Source of the DNA: an uncultured Oscillospiraceae bacterium
GTDB lineage: Bacteria > Bacillota > Clostridia > Oscillospirales > Acutalibacteraceae
Assembly (NCBI GenBank): GCA_900543395.1
Contig: UQQT01000017.1
Span: 1-43,759 of the forward strand
Direction: 5' to 3'
DNA length: 43,759 nucleotides
The translations under genes were made by a program, and so were the position numbers. A model generated the notes under the pieces. The model ran no database searches. It had not been told where the DNA came from and saw only the letters and a list, made by a program, of their open reading frames with translations. Each line of letters opens with the position of its first letter. Position 1 is the first letter of the stretch. Positions 31,413 through 40,571 of the stretch are shown here, piece by piece.

Positions 31413-32414
31413 ATGTTATTTGCGCGTGATATCGCCATAGATCTCGGCACCGCCAGCACGCTCGTTTACGTCAAGGGCAAGGGTATTATAATGAACGAGC
31501 CGTCGGTTGTCGCAGTTGATATAAAATCGGAAAATCCCAAGGTCGTCGCCGTCGGAGGCGAGGCTAAGGTAATGATAGGCAGAACGCCCGGTTCGATAGC
31601 GGCGAAAAAACCGCTCAAGGACGGAGTTATCGCCGACTACGAGATGACCGCCGATATGTTAAAGGCTTTGATCGCTAAAGTTGTCAGCGGTTCGCTCTTT
31701 ACACGCGCGAGAGTAATTCTTACTGTTCCGTCGGGTCTTACCGAGGTCGAAAGCCGAGCGTTTCATAACGCGGCGAGAAGCGCGGGCGCAAGATACGTCA
31801 GCATAATAGAGGAGCCCATGGCTTCGGCTATCGGCGCGGGACTGCCCGTGTCCGAGCCGGTCGGAAGCATGGTCGTAAATGTCGGCGGAGGAACGAGCGA
31901 GGTCGCCGTTATTTCTCTCGGAGATATCGTAACGTCGAATTCGGTAAGAGTCGGCGGCGACGCGATGGACGAGGCTATAATCGCTTACATAAGAAAAAAG
32001 CATCAGCTTCTTATCGGTGAGAGAACCGCCGAAGAACTTAAAATCAAAATCGGCTCCGCGTATCCTTACGACGGAGAGGGAGCTATGGACATAAAGGGCA
32101 GAAACCTTGTCGACGGTCTGCCGAAAAACGCGGAGATTACATCGGATGAGGTTCGTACTGCTATTGCCGACGCTGTAAATCAGATTGCCGACACGGTATG
32201 CGAAACGCTTGAAAAAACTCCGCCGGAGCTGGCTTCGGATATAATGGACAGGGGAATAGTTCTCACCGGAGGCGGAGCTCTTCTGAGGGGACTCGATAAG
32301 CTTATAAGCGACAGAACGAAGATCGACGTACGCGTTTCCGACAAACCGCGCGAGTGTACGGTTATCGGAGCGGGCAGATGCTTAGAGGTCAGCGTTCTCA
32401 ATATTAACAGATAA
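31413..32414 (+). CDS. mreB: Rod shape-determining protein MreB
   Basis: A 333-residue actin-like ATPase that polymerises under the membrane and guides lateral wall synthesis. Actin-fold phosphate and adenosine motifs are present: ARDIAIDLGTASTLVYVKGKG (phosphate 1 begins DLGTAST), PLKDGVIADYEMT, EEPMASAIGAGLPV, VNVGGGTSEVAVISLG (phosphate 2) and VLTGGGALLRGLD (adenosine motif). I chose the ATG at 31413 because AAAGGATG lies 7 nt upstream and the length matches the family. It is the first gene of mreB-mreC-mreD-PBP2-minD. Confidence 0.96.
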   Translation: MLFARDIAIDLGTASTLVYVKGKGIIMNEPSVVAVDIKSENPKVVAVGGEAKVMIGRTPGSIAAKKPLKDGVIADYEMTADMLKALIAKVVSGSLFTRARVILTVPSGLTEVESRAFHNAARSAGARYVSIIEEPMASAIGAGLPVSEPVGSMVVNVGGGTSEVAVISLGDIVTSNSVRVGGDAMDEAIIAYIRKKHQLLIGERTAEELKIKIGSAYPYDGEGAMDIKGRNLVDGLPKNAEITSDEVRTAIADAVNQIADTVCETLEKTPPELASDIMDRGIVLTGGGALLRGLDKLISDRTKIDVRVSDKPRECTVIGAGRCLEVSVLNINR

Positions 32415-32429
32415 CAATTCGGAGCAGAT

Positions 32430-33272
32430 ATGGACAGATTCTTTAAAAGCAGGAGATTCAAGGCGTTTATATGCGTGTTCGCGGCTTTGCTTGCGGGCGT
32501 TGTCTTTGCCGCCGTTACGACGGATTCGACGTCTCCGCTGACCGCCGCCGCGGGCGTGGTTTTCAGCCCTCTTCAGAAATTGTCGTCGGTAATAGGAGAG
32601 AAAACGAGAAACACGTTCTCTTCATTCGTCTCGTCCTCGTCGTATAAGGAGGAGATTTCGAGACTCAACGGTGAACTCAATAAAAAGAACGAGGAGCTTG
32701 TTGACTATGAAAGAACAAAGCAGAAGCTTAATTCGTACGAGGAATTTTTAGGCGTAAAGGATTCGAATCCCGACTACGTTTTCTGCCCGGCAACGGTTAT
32801 TTCCCGCGACGCGTCGGATATTTACAACACATTTATGATAGATAAAGGCTCCGCGGATTCGGTAAGCGTAAACGATCCCGTAATATACGGCAATTACGTC
32901 GTCGGAATCGTAAAAGAGGTCGCGCTTACCACAAGCGTTGTCAAAACGATTCTCGACCCGAGCGTAAACATAAGCGTTTACGAAATAAAAACGCGGGAGA
33001 GCGGATACTCTTCGACAACCTCGCGTCTGTCGTTCGACGGACTGTGCAGAATGTCGGGACTTACAAAGACAACGGCTGTTTCCGGCGGAGGTATCGTCTG
33101 CACGTCGGGACTCGGCGGAGTTTTTCCGCGCGATCTCATAGTCGGAACCGTAACGGAGATAAGGGACGAGGACAACGACGTTTCGTCGTACGCGGTTATT
33201 GAGCCGGGAGTCGATATAAAGACTGTCGCGGATGTATTCGTAATAACCGATTTCGAGGGACAGAACGGCTGA
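32430..33272 (+). CDS. mreC: Rod shape-determining protein MreC
   Basis: A 280-residue bitopic protein of the elongasome linking MreB/MreD to PBP2. There is a short cytosolic start, one membrane helix (~12-30), a coiled coil (~65-100, 'ISRLNGELNKKNEELVDYERT') and the C-terminal beta-barrel domain. MreC family segments are recognisable: FCPATVISRDASDIYNTFMIDKGS, GNYVVGIVKEVALTTSVVKTILDPS and TSGLGGVFPRDLIVGTV. GGAG 6 nt before the ATG, 15 nt after mreB. Confidence 0.95.
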   Translation: MDRFFKSRRFKAFICVFAALLAGVVFAAVTTDSTSPLTAAAGVVFSPLQKLSSVIGEKTRNTFSSFVSSSSYKEEISRLNGELNKKNEELVDYERTKQKLNSYEEFLGVKDSNPDYVFCPATVISRDASDIYNTFMIDKGSADSVSVNDPVIYGNYVVGIVKEVALTTSVVKTILDPSVNISVYEIKTRESGYSSTTSRLSFDGLCRMSGLTKTTAVSGGGIVCTSGLGGVFPRDLIVGTVTEIRDEDNDVSSYAVIEPGVDIKTVADVFVITDFEGQNG

Positions 33273-33292
33273 TTTTCGGGAGATTTTAAATT

Positions 33293-33826
33293 ATGTTTTT
33301 CAGAGAGAACGTAAAAAGAAACGTTCGCAGGGTGCTGTTTTTTGTTTTTATAGCAGTCGGTGCGCTCATGCAGAACGCGTCGGGTTCGTCGGGCGTTTTT
33401 TTGTATAAAATTATATATATGCTTCCTCTCGTCGTTTCTCTCGGCGTTTTCGAAAAGGAGACGTGCGGGCTCGTTTACGGCATTATCGGCGGTGCGTTCA
33501 TTGACCTTACGTCGGTCGCGCCGGACGGACTGAACGCGTTGTTTTTCGCGTTTGTCGGATGTACGGCGGGCGTGCTTACGCATTACGTAATGAAAAGAAA
33601 TTTTGTCAGCGCGTTTATAATAACCGCTGTTTCGTCGCTTGTTTACGAGACTTTGGCGTGGCTTATTCGCGTTATGATTCCCGTCGGGGACAAGGGATGC
33701 GTTTTGCTTCTTGGCAGATTTCTGCCGACGGCGGGTATTACCGTTCTGATTCTGCCCGTTACGTACGTTATTGCGGGACTGTGCATGAAGTATCTGAAGG
33801 ACAAGGAAAACATCGTTATCGGGTGA
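33293..33826 (+). CDS. mreD: Rod shape-determining protein MreD
   Basis: A 177-residue membrane protein with about five hydrophobic segments between residues 13 and 165. Sequence conservation in this family is low. The assignment rests on length, topology, the GLVYGIIGGAFIDLTS segment (typical 'G...G...D' motif of MreD) and the position between mreC and PBP2. It lies 20 nt after mreC, and its stop is 6 nt before the PBP2 ATG. Confidence 0.9.
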   Translation: MFFRENVKRNVRRVLFFVFIAVGALMQNASGSSGVFLYKIIYMLPLVVSLGVFEKETCGLVYGIIGGAFIDLTSVAPDGLNALFFAFVGCTAGVLTHYVMKRNFVSAFIITAVSSLVYETLAWLIRVMIPVGDKGCVLLLGRFLPTAGITVLILPVTYVIAGLCMKYLKDKENIVIG

Positions 33827-33832
33827 CGGTTT

Positions 33833-35932
33833 ATGGATAAATCTAAAATCATACGGCGGGCGAAGATAACCCTCGTTTTGTTTATATGTGCGTCGATAGT
33901 ATTTGTTTCGGCTGTCGTAAAGGTTCAGTATTTCGACAAGGATTCGTACGCTTCGGGCAAAAAATACAGAACGTACGAGGTTGCCGTCGAGGCTTCCAGA
34001 GGCGAAATTCTCGACAGAAACGGCAAACCGCTCGTTACGAACAGACAGGGCAACCGTATCATATTCGACGCTTCGGCTTTTCCCTCGTCGTCAAAAAAAG
34101 AACAGCGCAATTCGATTATAAATTCGCTTATAAAGCTTTTTGAGGCTAATTCTCTCGAATGGGACGACAATCTGCCGATAATTTTCGACGAGAGCGGTAA
34201 TCTCGTTTTCGCAGAGGACAGGGAAGCCGATATAAAGGCTCTTAAAAATAAAAATATGCTCAATCTCAACAGGTACGCCACGGCGCAGAACTGTATGGAC
34301 GCGCTTATAGATATGTATTCGCTTTCTATTTATCAGCTTGCCGACGCGCGGAAGATAGCCTCCGTTTTATACGAGATGTGGCGTACTGGCTATTCGGTCA
34401 GCAATCCTTTCGTTTTTGCGGAGGATGTTCCGAACGAAATCGTATCGGTCATTCTCGAAAACAGCGATTTGTACGTAGGCGTAAAATCCGAGGTCGTAAC
34501 TTACAGAGAGTACGGAAATACGCCTTTGGCTTCTCATATTCTCGGTATCGTCGGAGTTATAAACGATACGGAGTACGAGTCGCAGAAGAAGAAAACGGAG
34601 GAGCTTCTCTCTTCCGACGCGCTTACCTCGACTCAAAAGAAAAAAATTGAGGTCAATGCGTATTCTCTCAACGACGACATAGGCAAGTTCGGAATAGAGA
34701 GCGTGATGGAGGAGTATTTAAGAGGTCAGAAAGGCGTAAAGACCGTATCGATAGACACGGATTCAAATGTTTCCGAGGAATATACGATTCCGCCCGTACA
34801 GGGCAACACCGTCGTTACGACGATAGATTCGACATTGCAGAGCGTTGCTCAGACGGCTCTCGAAAACAGGATTCTCGAGCTTACCGCGGAAGCGGGACTT
34901 GAAGCCGCCGGAGCTGTTGTTGTGTTGAATGTCAACACGGGCGAAGTGCTTGCCAGCGCGTCATATCCGACTTATAATCTTGCAGAGTATTACGATAAAT
35001 ACGACGAGCTTGCGAAAAACCCCGCGTCCCCGCTGTGGAACAGGGTTTTGCAGAGTACGTACGAGCCCGGTTCGACGATGAAGCCGGTTATGGCTGTTGC
35101 GGGACTTGAATCCGGAACTATAAATAAGGATTCAAAATTTTACTGCGGTGAGGTGTTCGACTATCACGGACAGGAATTCGGATGCTTAGGTTCGCACGGA
35201 AATATAAACGTCGTCAGCGCGCTTGAGGTTTCATGCAATATTTTCTTTTATAATCTTGCAGACCTTATGGGTATTGATATAATGAACGATTATTCCCGTC
35301 GTTTCGGTCTGGGAAGCAAGACGGGAGTCGAGCTTTCGGAGGCTTCGGGTATTCTTGCGGGCAAGGCGTACAGGGAGTCGGTCGGACAGAAGTGGTATTC
35401 GGGCGATACGATTCAGGCTGCTATCGGTCAGTCGGACAACCAGTTTACGCTTATGCAGATGGTCAACTACTGCGCGACTATCGCGAACAACGGCACGCGA
35501 TATACTCCGCATTTCGTAAAGAGCGTGGTTACGTATGACTATTCCGATACCGTGTCGGAGACGGGCATTACCGTAGCGCAGAATACGGGCGTAGCGCAGA
35601 ATACGATCAATATTGTAAAAGAAGGTATGTACGACGTTGCAAACTACGGCTCGTGCGCCTCGGCGTTTTCACCCTTACAGTATAAGGTTGCCGCAAAGAC
35701 GGGTACAACACAGATTAAAAAGATTGTAAACGGAAGCGTTGTAAAGGGCAACAACGGTTTTATTATGAGCTTCGGACCTTACGAGGATCCCGAAATCGCG
35801 ATAGCCGTAGTTATCGAAAACGTAAACTCCGGTACTGCGACGGCAAAGGTCGCGGCAGATATATTCGAATACTATTTCTCGTCGAGGAGTCAGATATCGG
35901 CTCCGCAGAGGACGGATTCAATTCTAAATTAA
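33833..35932 (+). CDS. mrdA: Class B penicillin-binding protein (PBP2/elongasome transpeptidase)
   Basis: A 699-residue bitopic transpeptidase that cross-links peptidoglycan. It has one N-terminal membrane helix (~12-30), then the class B dimerisation motif (RGEILDRNGKPLVTN, ~55-70) and a C-terminal transpeptidase domain. The active site is complete: GSTMKP with nucleophile S414, SCN at S467, and KTGT at K622. Position after mreD supports PBP2 rather than division PBP3/SpoVD, and no PASTA domain is present. Residues ~245-275 form a Lys/Glu-rich insertion. It ends close to minD, which has its own strong ribosome binding site. Confidence 0.92.
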   Translation: MDKSKIIRRAKITLVLFICASIVFVSAVVKVQYFDKDSYASGKKYRTYEVAVEASRGEILDRNGKPLVTNRQGNRIIFDASAFPSSSKKEQRNSIINSLIKLFEANSLEWDDNLPIIFDESGNLVFAEDREADIKALKNKNMLNLNRYATAQNCMDALIDMYSLSIYQLADARKIASVLYEMWRTGYSVSNPFVFAEDVPNEIVSVILENSDLYVGVKSEVVTYREYGNTPLASHILGIVGVINDTEYESQKKKTEELLSSDALTSTQKKKIEVNAYSLNDDIGKFGIESVMEEYLRGQKGVKTVSIDTDSNVSEEYTIPPVQGNTVVTTIDSTLQSVAQTALENRILELTAEAGLEAAGAVVVLNVNTGEVLASASYPTYNLAEYYDKYDELAKNPASPLWNRVLQSTYEPGSTMKPVMAVAGLESGTINKDSKFYCGEVFDYHGQEFGCLGSHGNINVVSALEVSCNIFFYNLADLMGIDIMNDYSRRFGLGSKTGVELSEASGILAGKAYRESVGQKWYSGDTIQAAIGQSDNQFTLMQMVNYCATIANNGTRYTPHFVKSVVTYDYSDTVSETGITVAQNTGVAQNTINIVKEGMYDVANYGSCASAFSPLQYKVAAKTGTTQIKKIVNGSVVKGNNGFIMSFGPYEDPEIAIAVVIENVNSGTATAKVAADIFEYYFSSRSQISAPQRTDSILN

Positions 35933-35960
35933 GTTACTGGTTATATAATGGAGGAAATTT

Positions 35961-36695
35961 ATGGCAGACGTTATAGCGGTCGCTTCCGGTAAGGGAGGGG
36001 TCGGAAAATCCACTTTTTCCTGGCTGCTCGGCGGCGCGTTCGCCTCTATGGGGAGAAAAACACTTCTTATCGATCTCGACGCGGGACTTAACGCTCTCGA
36101 TATTCTTTTCGGAGTGCGGGAGAACACGGTTTTCGGCTGGAACGACGTTTCCTCGGGCAGATGCTCTCTTGACGACGCGGTTATGAACTGCGGTGAAAAT
36201 ATCGATTTGCTTGCGTCTCCGTCGGCGGTGACGAGCTTTGATTCGCTTTCGGATATAACGGATTCGCTCAGGGAAAAATACGACCATATAATTCTCGACG
36301 CTCCGGCGGGACTCGAATCGGGATTTGTCGGCGCGGTCAAAAACTGCGATAAGACGATAATGGTTGCGACTCCCGATGCGGTAAGCGTTCAGGGCGCGGC
36401 CAAGGCCGCGGGAAAGGCCGTCGAATACGGCGTTAGAATAACCGATCAGCGTATCGTTATAAACAGATTTTTAAAGAAAGAAGCGATCAAATCAAGGCTT
36501 CTTAATATAGACGGCGTTATTGACTCGTCGGGCGTGAGACTTTTGGGGATCATCCCCGAGGATAAGTCGATTATATGCATGTCCGTTACAGGCAAAATGC
36601 CGAAAAAGAAAAGCGAAGTATATTCGGCGGCGAAGCGTATAGCAATGCGTGTTGAGGGAAAAAATGTTCCGCTTGACTTTAAACATATGAAATAA
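35961..36695 (+). CDS. MinD-like P-loop ATPase
   Basis: A 244-residue ParA/MinD-family ATPase. It carries the deviant Walker A KGGVGKST (~11-18), LIDLDAGLNALDILFG (MinD-like DxDxGLRNLD motif), and ILDAPAGLESGF (switch II, equivalent to DSPAGIE). MinD places the division septum with MinC and is normally held to the membrane by a short amphipathic C-terminal helix (FLKRLFG-like). Here the C-terminus ends GKNVPLDFKHMK, without such a helix, and neither minC nor minE is adjacent although they often are in Clostridia. It could be a MinD that has lost its partners, or a related MinD/FlhG-like ATPase serving the elongasome. GGAGGA precedes the ATG. Confidence 0.85.
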   Translation: MADVIAVASGKGGVGKSTFSWLLGGAFASMGRKTLLIDLDAGLNALDILFGVRENTVFGWNDVSSGRCSLDDAVMNCGENIDLLASPSAVTSFDSLSDITDSLREKYDHIILDAPAGLESGFVGAVKNCDKTIMVATPDAVSVQGAAKAAGKAVEYGVRITDQRIVINRFLKKEAIKSRLLNIDGVIDSSGVRLLGIIPEDKSIICMSVTGKMPKKKSEVYSAAKRIAMRVEGKNVPLDFKHMK

Positions 36696-36809
36696 ACAGT
36701 TGAAATATACAAAAATGTATGTTAAAATACACATGTGAACCTATGTTTATATGGAAAAACTTATGGTAAAATTATAATTATTGTATACTGAATGAAAGAT
36801 GGTGTTTTT

Positions 36810-37214
36810 ATGAATATCGCATTGATAGCTCACGATTCCAAAAAGGAGCTCATGACGCAGTTCTGTATCGCTTACTGCGGAATACTCAGCCATCATAATT
36901 TGTGCGCTACGGGAACGACGGGACGTATTGTCGCCGACGCTACCGGACTTGAAATCAAAAAATATATGAGCGGTACGCAGGGCGGCGACCAGCAGATCGG
37001 GGCAAGGATCGCCTGCAACGAAATTGATTTGCTTCTCTTTTTCAGAGATCCGCTTAACGCAAAGCCCCACGAGCCGAACGAGGCTAATCTTTTAAGACTG
37101 TGCGACGTTCACAACGTACCCGTTGCTACGAATATCGCCACTGCCGAATCTCTTGTCAGAGGACTCGAAAGAGGAGACCTCGACTGGAGAGATATCGTCA
37201 ACCCCAAAAGATAA
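36810..37214 (+). CDS. mgsA: Methylglyoxal synthase
   Basis: A 134-residue cytoplasmic enzyme converting dihydroxyacetone phosphate to methylglyoxal and phosphate, a bypass of lower glycolysis. All family motifs are present: AHDSKKELM, GTTGR, SGTQGGDQQIGARI (catalytic Asp in GGDQQ) and DPLNAKPHEPNEANLLRLCDVHNVPVATN with IATAE. The ATG at 36810 gives the family length; an in-frame start 18 nt earlier has no better site. A candidate promoter (TTATGG, 17 bp, TATACT at 36761-36789) precedes it. mgsA beside mreBCD/minD is common clostridial synteny. A long-stem terminator follows. Confidence 0.95.
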   Translation: MNIALIAHDSKKELMTQFCIAYCGILSHHNLCATGTTGRIVADATGLEIKKYMSGTQGGDQQIGARIACNEIDLLLFFRDPLNAKPHEPNEANLLRLCDVHNVPVATNIATAESLVRGLERGDLDWRDIVNPKR

Positions 37215-37237
37215 CGTTTTTTAGTATTGATACAAAT

Positions 37238-37310
37238 AAAAACGAAGAAGCTATAATTCGGAATAAGCATGTTAATTACAGCTTGGATTTTGTTTTATAG
37301 CTTCGTTTTT
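37238..37310 (+). terminator. Terminator after mgsA
   Basis: A long inverted repeat with arms AAAACGAAG-AAG-CTATAA (37238-37255) and TTATAGCTTCGTTTT (37295-37309), broken only by a 3-nt bulge, and ending in a T run. The loop is about 40 nt. Confidence 0.75.
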
Positions 37311-37388
37311 TATTAAATTATTTATTATTTTGTTTTAAAGCTTTACGTTTTATATGGCGGGAGCGTATTATAACGAGGTATTTTTGTT

Positions 37389-38729
37389 ATGGCATTGTTA
37401 ACTAAGGCTGTTAAGGGTACGAACGACGTTCTTCCCTCGGACAGCTATAAAAATCAGTTTATAGAATCTACCGTACTCGAAATTGCCGAAAATTTCGGTT
37501 TTAAGGAGATAAGGACTCCCGTTTTCGAGCATACGGAGCTTTTTAACAGAAGCGTCGGCGACACCACCGACGTTGTTCAAAAGGAGATGTACACCTTCGA
37601 CGATAACGGAGGCAGAAGCATTTCATTAAAGCCCGAGGGAACTGCGGGAGCTGTCCGTGCGTTTCTCGAGCACGGACTTTTCAACGAGCCTTTACCGCAG
37701 AAGCTCGCTTACGTAACGCCCTGTTACAGATATGAAAAACCCCAGGCGGGCAGGTTAAGAGAGTTTCACCAGTTCGGAGTCGAGTGCCTCGGTGCGGGAA
37801 CTCCGCAGGCGGACGCTGAAATTATTTCGCTTGCGCAGCATGTTTTCGACTTCTTCGGCGTTACAGGAATCAAACTCAATATAAATTCTATCGGCTGTCC
37901 CGAGTGCAGAAAAAAATATCATTCCGCGCTTAAAGATTATTTTGAGTCGAAAAAATCGGATTTATGCGAGACATGCCTCGGCAGACTCGAACGCAATCCC
38001 ATGAGAATTCTCGACTGCAAAAGTCCCGTTTGTTCTTCAATCGCAAAGGACGCGCCGAAGGTTCTCGATTATATATGCGATGAATGCAGAGAGCATTTTG
38101 AGGGCGTTAAGAAATGTCTTGACGCTATGGATATAGAATATACCGTCGACCCCATGATAGTCAGGGGGCTTGACTATTACACGAAAACCGTTTTCGAATT
38201 CGTTTCGACCGAGATAGGCGCGCAGGGTACAGTCTGCGGCGGCGGAAGATACGACGGACTTATAAGCGAGCTGGGCGGTCAGCCCCTGCCCGCGGCGGGA
38301 TTCGGTATGGGAATAGAGAGACTTATGCTCTTGATGCAGACGCAGAACACGCCTATGCCGTCGGCAAAGCCCGTTGATTTGTACATTGCTTCGACAGACG
38401 AGAGCTCCATGCTTCTTGCTCTGAAGCTTGCCGACGAATTGAGAAGCGAGGGCGTGAGCGTTCAGCTCGACGTTGTCGGACGTTCTCTCAAGGCGCAGAT
38501 GAAGTTTGCTAATAAAATCGGCGCGCTTTACACAGCGGTTCTCGGTTCCGATGAAGTATCGAACGGAAAAGTTACCGTTAAATGCATGGAGGACGGAACG
38601 GGAGAAGAGCTCGAGCTTGAAGATTTCGCAGAGCATTTTATAAGCATGTCCGTAAATAAATCGCTTGAAGGGCTCGGCGATTTTGGCGGAGATTTTGACA
38701 TATCAAGTTTGTTGGGAGGTAGTCTGTGA
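37389..38729 (+). CDS. hisS: Histidine--tRNA ligase
   Basis: A 446-residue class II aminoacyl-tRNA synthetase charging tRNA-His. It begins KAVKGTNDVLPSD, and has motif 1 region IRTPVFEHTELF, motif 2 PCYRYEKPQAGRLREFHQFGVE, the HisA motif VRGLDYYTKTVFEF, motif 3 AAGFGMGIERLMLL, and the C-terminal anticodon-binding domain (~330-425) that reads DLYIASTDES... A Ser/Gly/Asp tail ends the protein. The leader is short and shows no T-box. A candidate promoter is TTTACG-18-TATTAT (37342-37371). Its stop overlaps the aspS GTG (GTGA), the conserved hisS-aspS arrangement. Confidence 0.96.
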   Translation: MALLTKAVKGTNDVLPSDSYKNQFIESTVLEIAENFGFKEIRTPVFEHTELFNRSVGDTTDVVQKEMYTFDDNGGRSISLKPEGTAGAVRAFLEHGLFNEPLPQKLAYVTPCYRYEKPQAGRLREFHQFGVECLGAGTPQADAEIISLAQHVFDFFGVTGIKLNINSIGCPECRKKYHSALKDYFESKKSDLCETCLGRLERNPMRILDCKSPVCSSIAKDAPKVLDYICDECREHFEGVKKCLDAMDIEYTVDPMIVRGLDYYTKTVFEFVSTEIGAQGTVCGGGRYDGLISELGGQPLPAAGFGMGIERLMLLMQTQNTPMPSAKPVDLYIASTDESSMLLALKLADELRSEGVSVQLDVVGRSLKAQMKFANKIGALYTAVLGSDEVSNGKVTVKCMEDGTGEELELEDFAEHFISMSVNKSLEGLGDFGGDFDISSLLGGSL

Positions 38730-40540
38730 CAAAAAGTCACGGCGAGAGAAAAATGGATTTTTTAACGGGAATGAAAAGAACTCATTACTGCTCGGATTTG
38801 AGAGAATCCGACTGCGGTAAAGAGGTAACTGTATGCGGATGGGTTCAGCGCAGCCGCGATCTCGGAGGACTTATATTTATTGATTTAAGAGACAGAACCG
38901 GTATCGTTCAGCTGGCTTTCGACGACAATACCGACAGAGAAGTATTTGATAAGGCTTCGTCCGCAAGAAGCGAGTATGTTTTGGCGGCAAAGGGCGTTGT
39001 CAGAGAGCGTTCGTCAAAAAATAAGGATATCGCAACGGGAGATATCGAGATCGAAGTTAAGGAGCTTCGTATCTTAGGCAGGAGTGATACTCCTCCGTTC
39101 GAAATTATCGAGAACTGTCAGACTGCCGAAACGCAGAGACTCAAATACCGTTATCTCGATTTAAGACGTCCCGACCTTCAGAAAAATATTCTTTTCAGAA
39201 ACAAAGTCGCGCACATAACGAGAGATTATTTCTATGAAAAAGGATTCGTAGAGATTGAGACTCCCATTCTTATTAAATCCACGCCCGAGGGCGCGAGAGA
39301 TTTCCTCGTTCCGTCGAGACTTCACAACGGCAGCTTCTATGCTCTGCCCCAGTCGCCTCAGCTTTATAAACAGCTTTCCATGGTTGCGGGCTTCGACAGA
39401 TACATTCAGCTTGCCAGGTGCTTCCGCGACGAGGATTCGAGAGCCGACAGACAGCCCGAATTTACGCAGATAGACCTTGAAATGTCGTTCGTTGACGTTG
39501 AGGACGTTCTCGAGGTCGGCGAGGGTTATATCGCGAGAATTTTCAAGGACGCTCTGGGCGTTGACATTCCTCTTCCGCTCAAACGCCTTACATATAAGGA
39601 TGCAATGGAGCGTTACGGTTCGGATAAGCCCGACACGCGTTTCGGAATGGAGATTTATGACCTTTCCGACGAAGTTAGGGACAGTAATTTCGTCGTATTC
39701 AAATCCGCTCTCGAAAACGGCGGTACGGTAAGGGGCATTACGGCAAAGAATGCCGTATCGAAGCTTTCGAGAAAGGAAATAGATAAGCTTACCGACTTCG
39801 TAAAGGGTATCGGCGCAAAGGGTCTTGCATGGATAAGAATGACCGACGACGGCATAGCTTCGTCGTTTGCAAAATTCATGAGCGAGGACGAGATGACCGC
39901 GATTCTCAATAAAGCAGGCGCGGAAAAGGGCGACGTAGTTCTCATTATCGCCGACGCTAAGAAGAATCTTGCGCTTACAAACCTCGGCGCGTTGAGATGC
40001 GAGGTCGCAAAGAAGCTTGACATTATCGGCGAGGGCTATAACTTCCTGTGGATTACCGAGTTCCCGTTCTTCGACTGGGACGAGGACAATCAGCAGTGGG
40101 TTGCAATGCATCATCCGTTTACCGCTCCCATGGACGAGTGTCTTGACTATCTTGAAACGGACAAGGCTTCCGTCAGAGCAAAGGCGTACGATCTTGTTTT
40201 AAACGGAATCGAGCTTTCGAGCGGTTCAATAAGAATTACGAATCCCGAATTACAGAACAGAATGTTCAAGCTTCTGGGCTTTACCGACGAGGAAGCTCAT
40301 GCGAAATTCGGCTTCCTGCTTGACGCGTTCAAGTACGGCGCACCCCCGCACGGAGGTATGGGCATAGGTCTTGACCGTCTCGTAATGCAGATGCTCGGTG
40401 CTCAGAGTCTGAGAGACGTTATACCTTATCCCAAGCTTAAAGACGCGACGGAGGCTATGACGCAGTGTCCGTCGCCCGTAGATTCCGCACAGCTTGACGA
40501 ACTCGGAATCAAGGTTATTAAAACCGAAGAAAATAAATAA
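38726..40540 (+). CDS. aspS: Aspartate--tRNA ligase (bacterial type)
   Basis: A class II synthetase of about 604 residues. It has an N-terminal OB-fold anticodon domain (VTVCGWVQRSRDLGGLIFIDLRD), motif 1 region FVEIETPILIKSTPEGARDFLVPSR, the QSPQLYKQLSM segment, motif 2 FRDEDSRADRQPEFTQIDLEMSF, the bacterial GAD insertion (~300-410), and motif 3 MGIGLDRLVMQMLG near the end. I keep the GTG at 38726: GGGAGG sits 6 nt upstream and it overlaps the hisS stop by 4 bp. The ATG at 38753, which would begin MDFLTGMKRTHYC, is a fair alternative by homology but has only a weak site. Confidence 0.95.
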   Translation: MTKSHGERKMDFLTGMKRTHYCSDLRESDCGKEVTVCGWVQRSRDLGGLIFIDLRDRTGIVQLAFDDNTDREVFDKASSARSEYVLAAKGVVRERSSKNKDIATGDIEIEVKELRILGRSDTPPFEIIENCQTAETQRLKYRYLDLRRPDLQKNILFRNKVAHITRDYFYEKGFVEIETPILIKSTPEGARDFLVPSRLHNGSFYALPQSPQLYKQLSMVAGFDRYIQLARCFRDEDSRADRQPEFTQIDLEMSFVDVEDVLEVGEGYIARIFKDALGVDIPLPLKRLTYKDAMERYGSDKPDTRFGMEIYDLSDEVRDSNFVVFKSALENGGTVRGITAKNAVSKLSRKEIDKLTDFVKGIGAKGLAWIRMTDDGIASSFAKFMSEDEMTAILNKAGAEKGDVVLIIADAKKNLALTNLGALRCEVAKKLDIIGEGYNFLWITEFPFFDWDEDNQQWVAMHHPFTAPMDECLDYLETDKASVRAKAYDLVLNGIELSSGSIRITNPELQNRMFKLLGFTDEEAHAKFGFLLDAFKYGAPPHGGMGIGLDRLVMQMLGAQSLRDVIPYPKLKDATEAMTQCPSPVDSAQLDELGIKVIKTEENK

Positions 40541-40571
40541 CGGCATTATTGCCGTTTGCAGGTGATGAAAA

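Noticed and set aside
37311..37388. T-box leader upstream of hisS
   Set aside because: The leader is too short and lacks the TGGNACCGCG-type T-box sequence.
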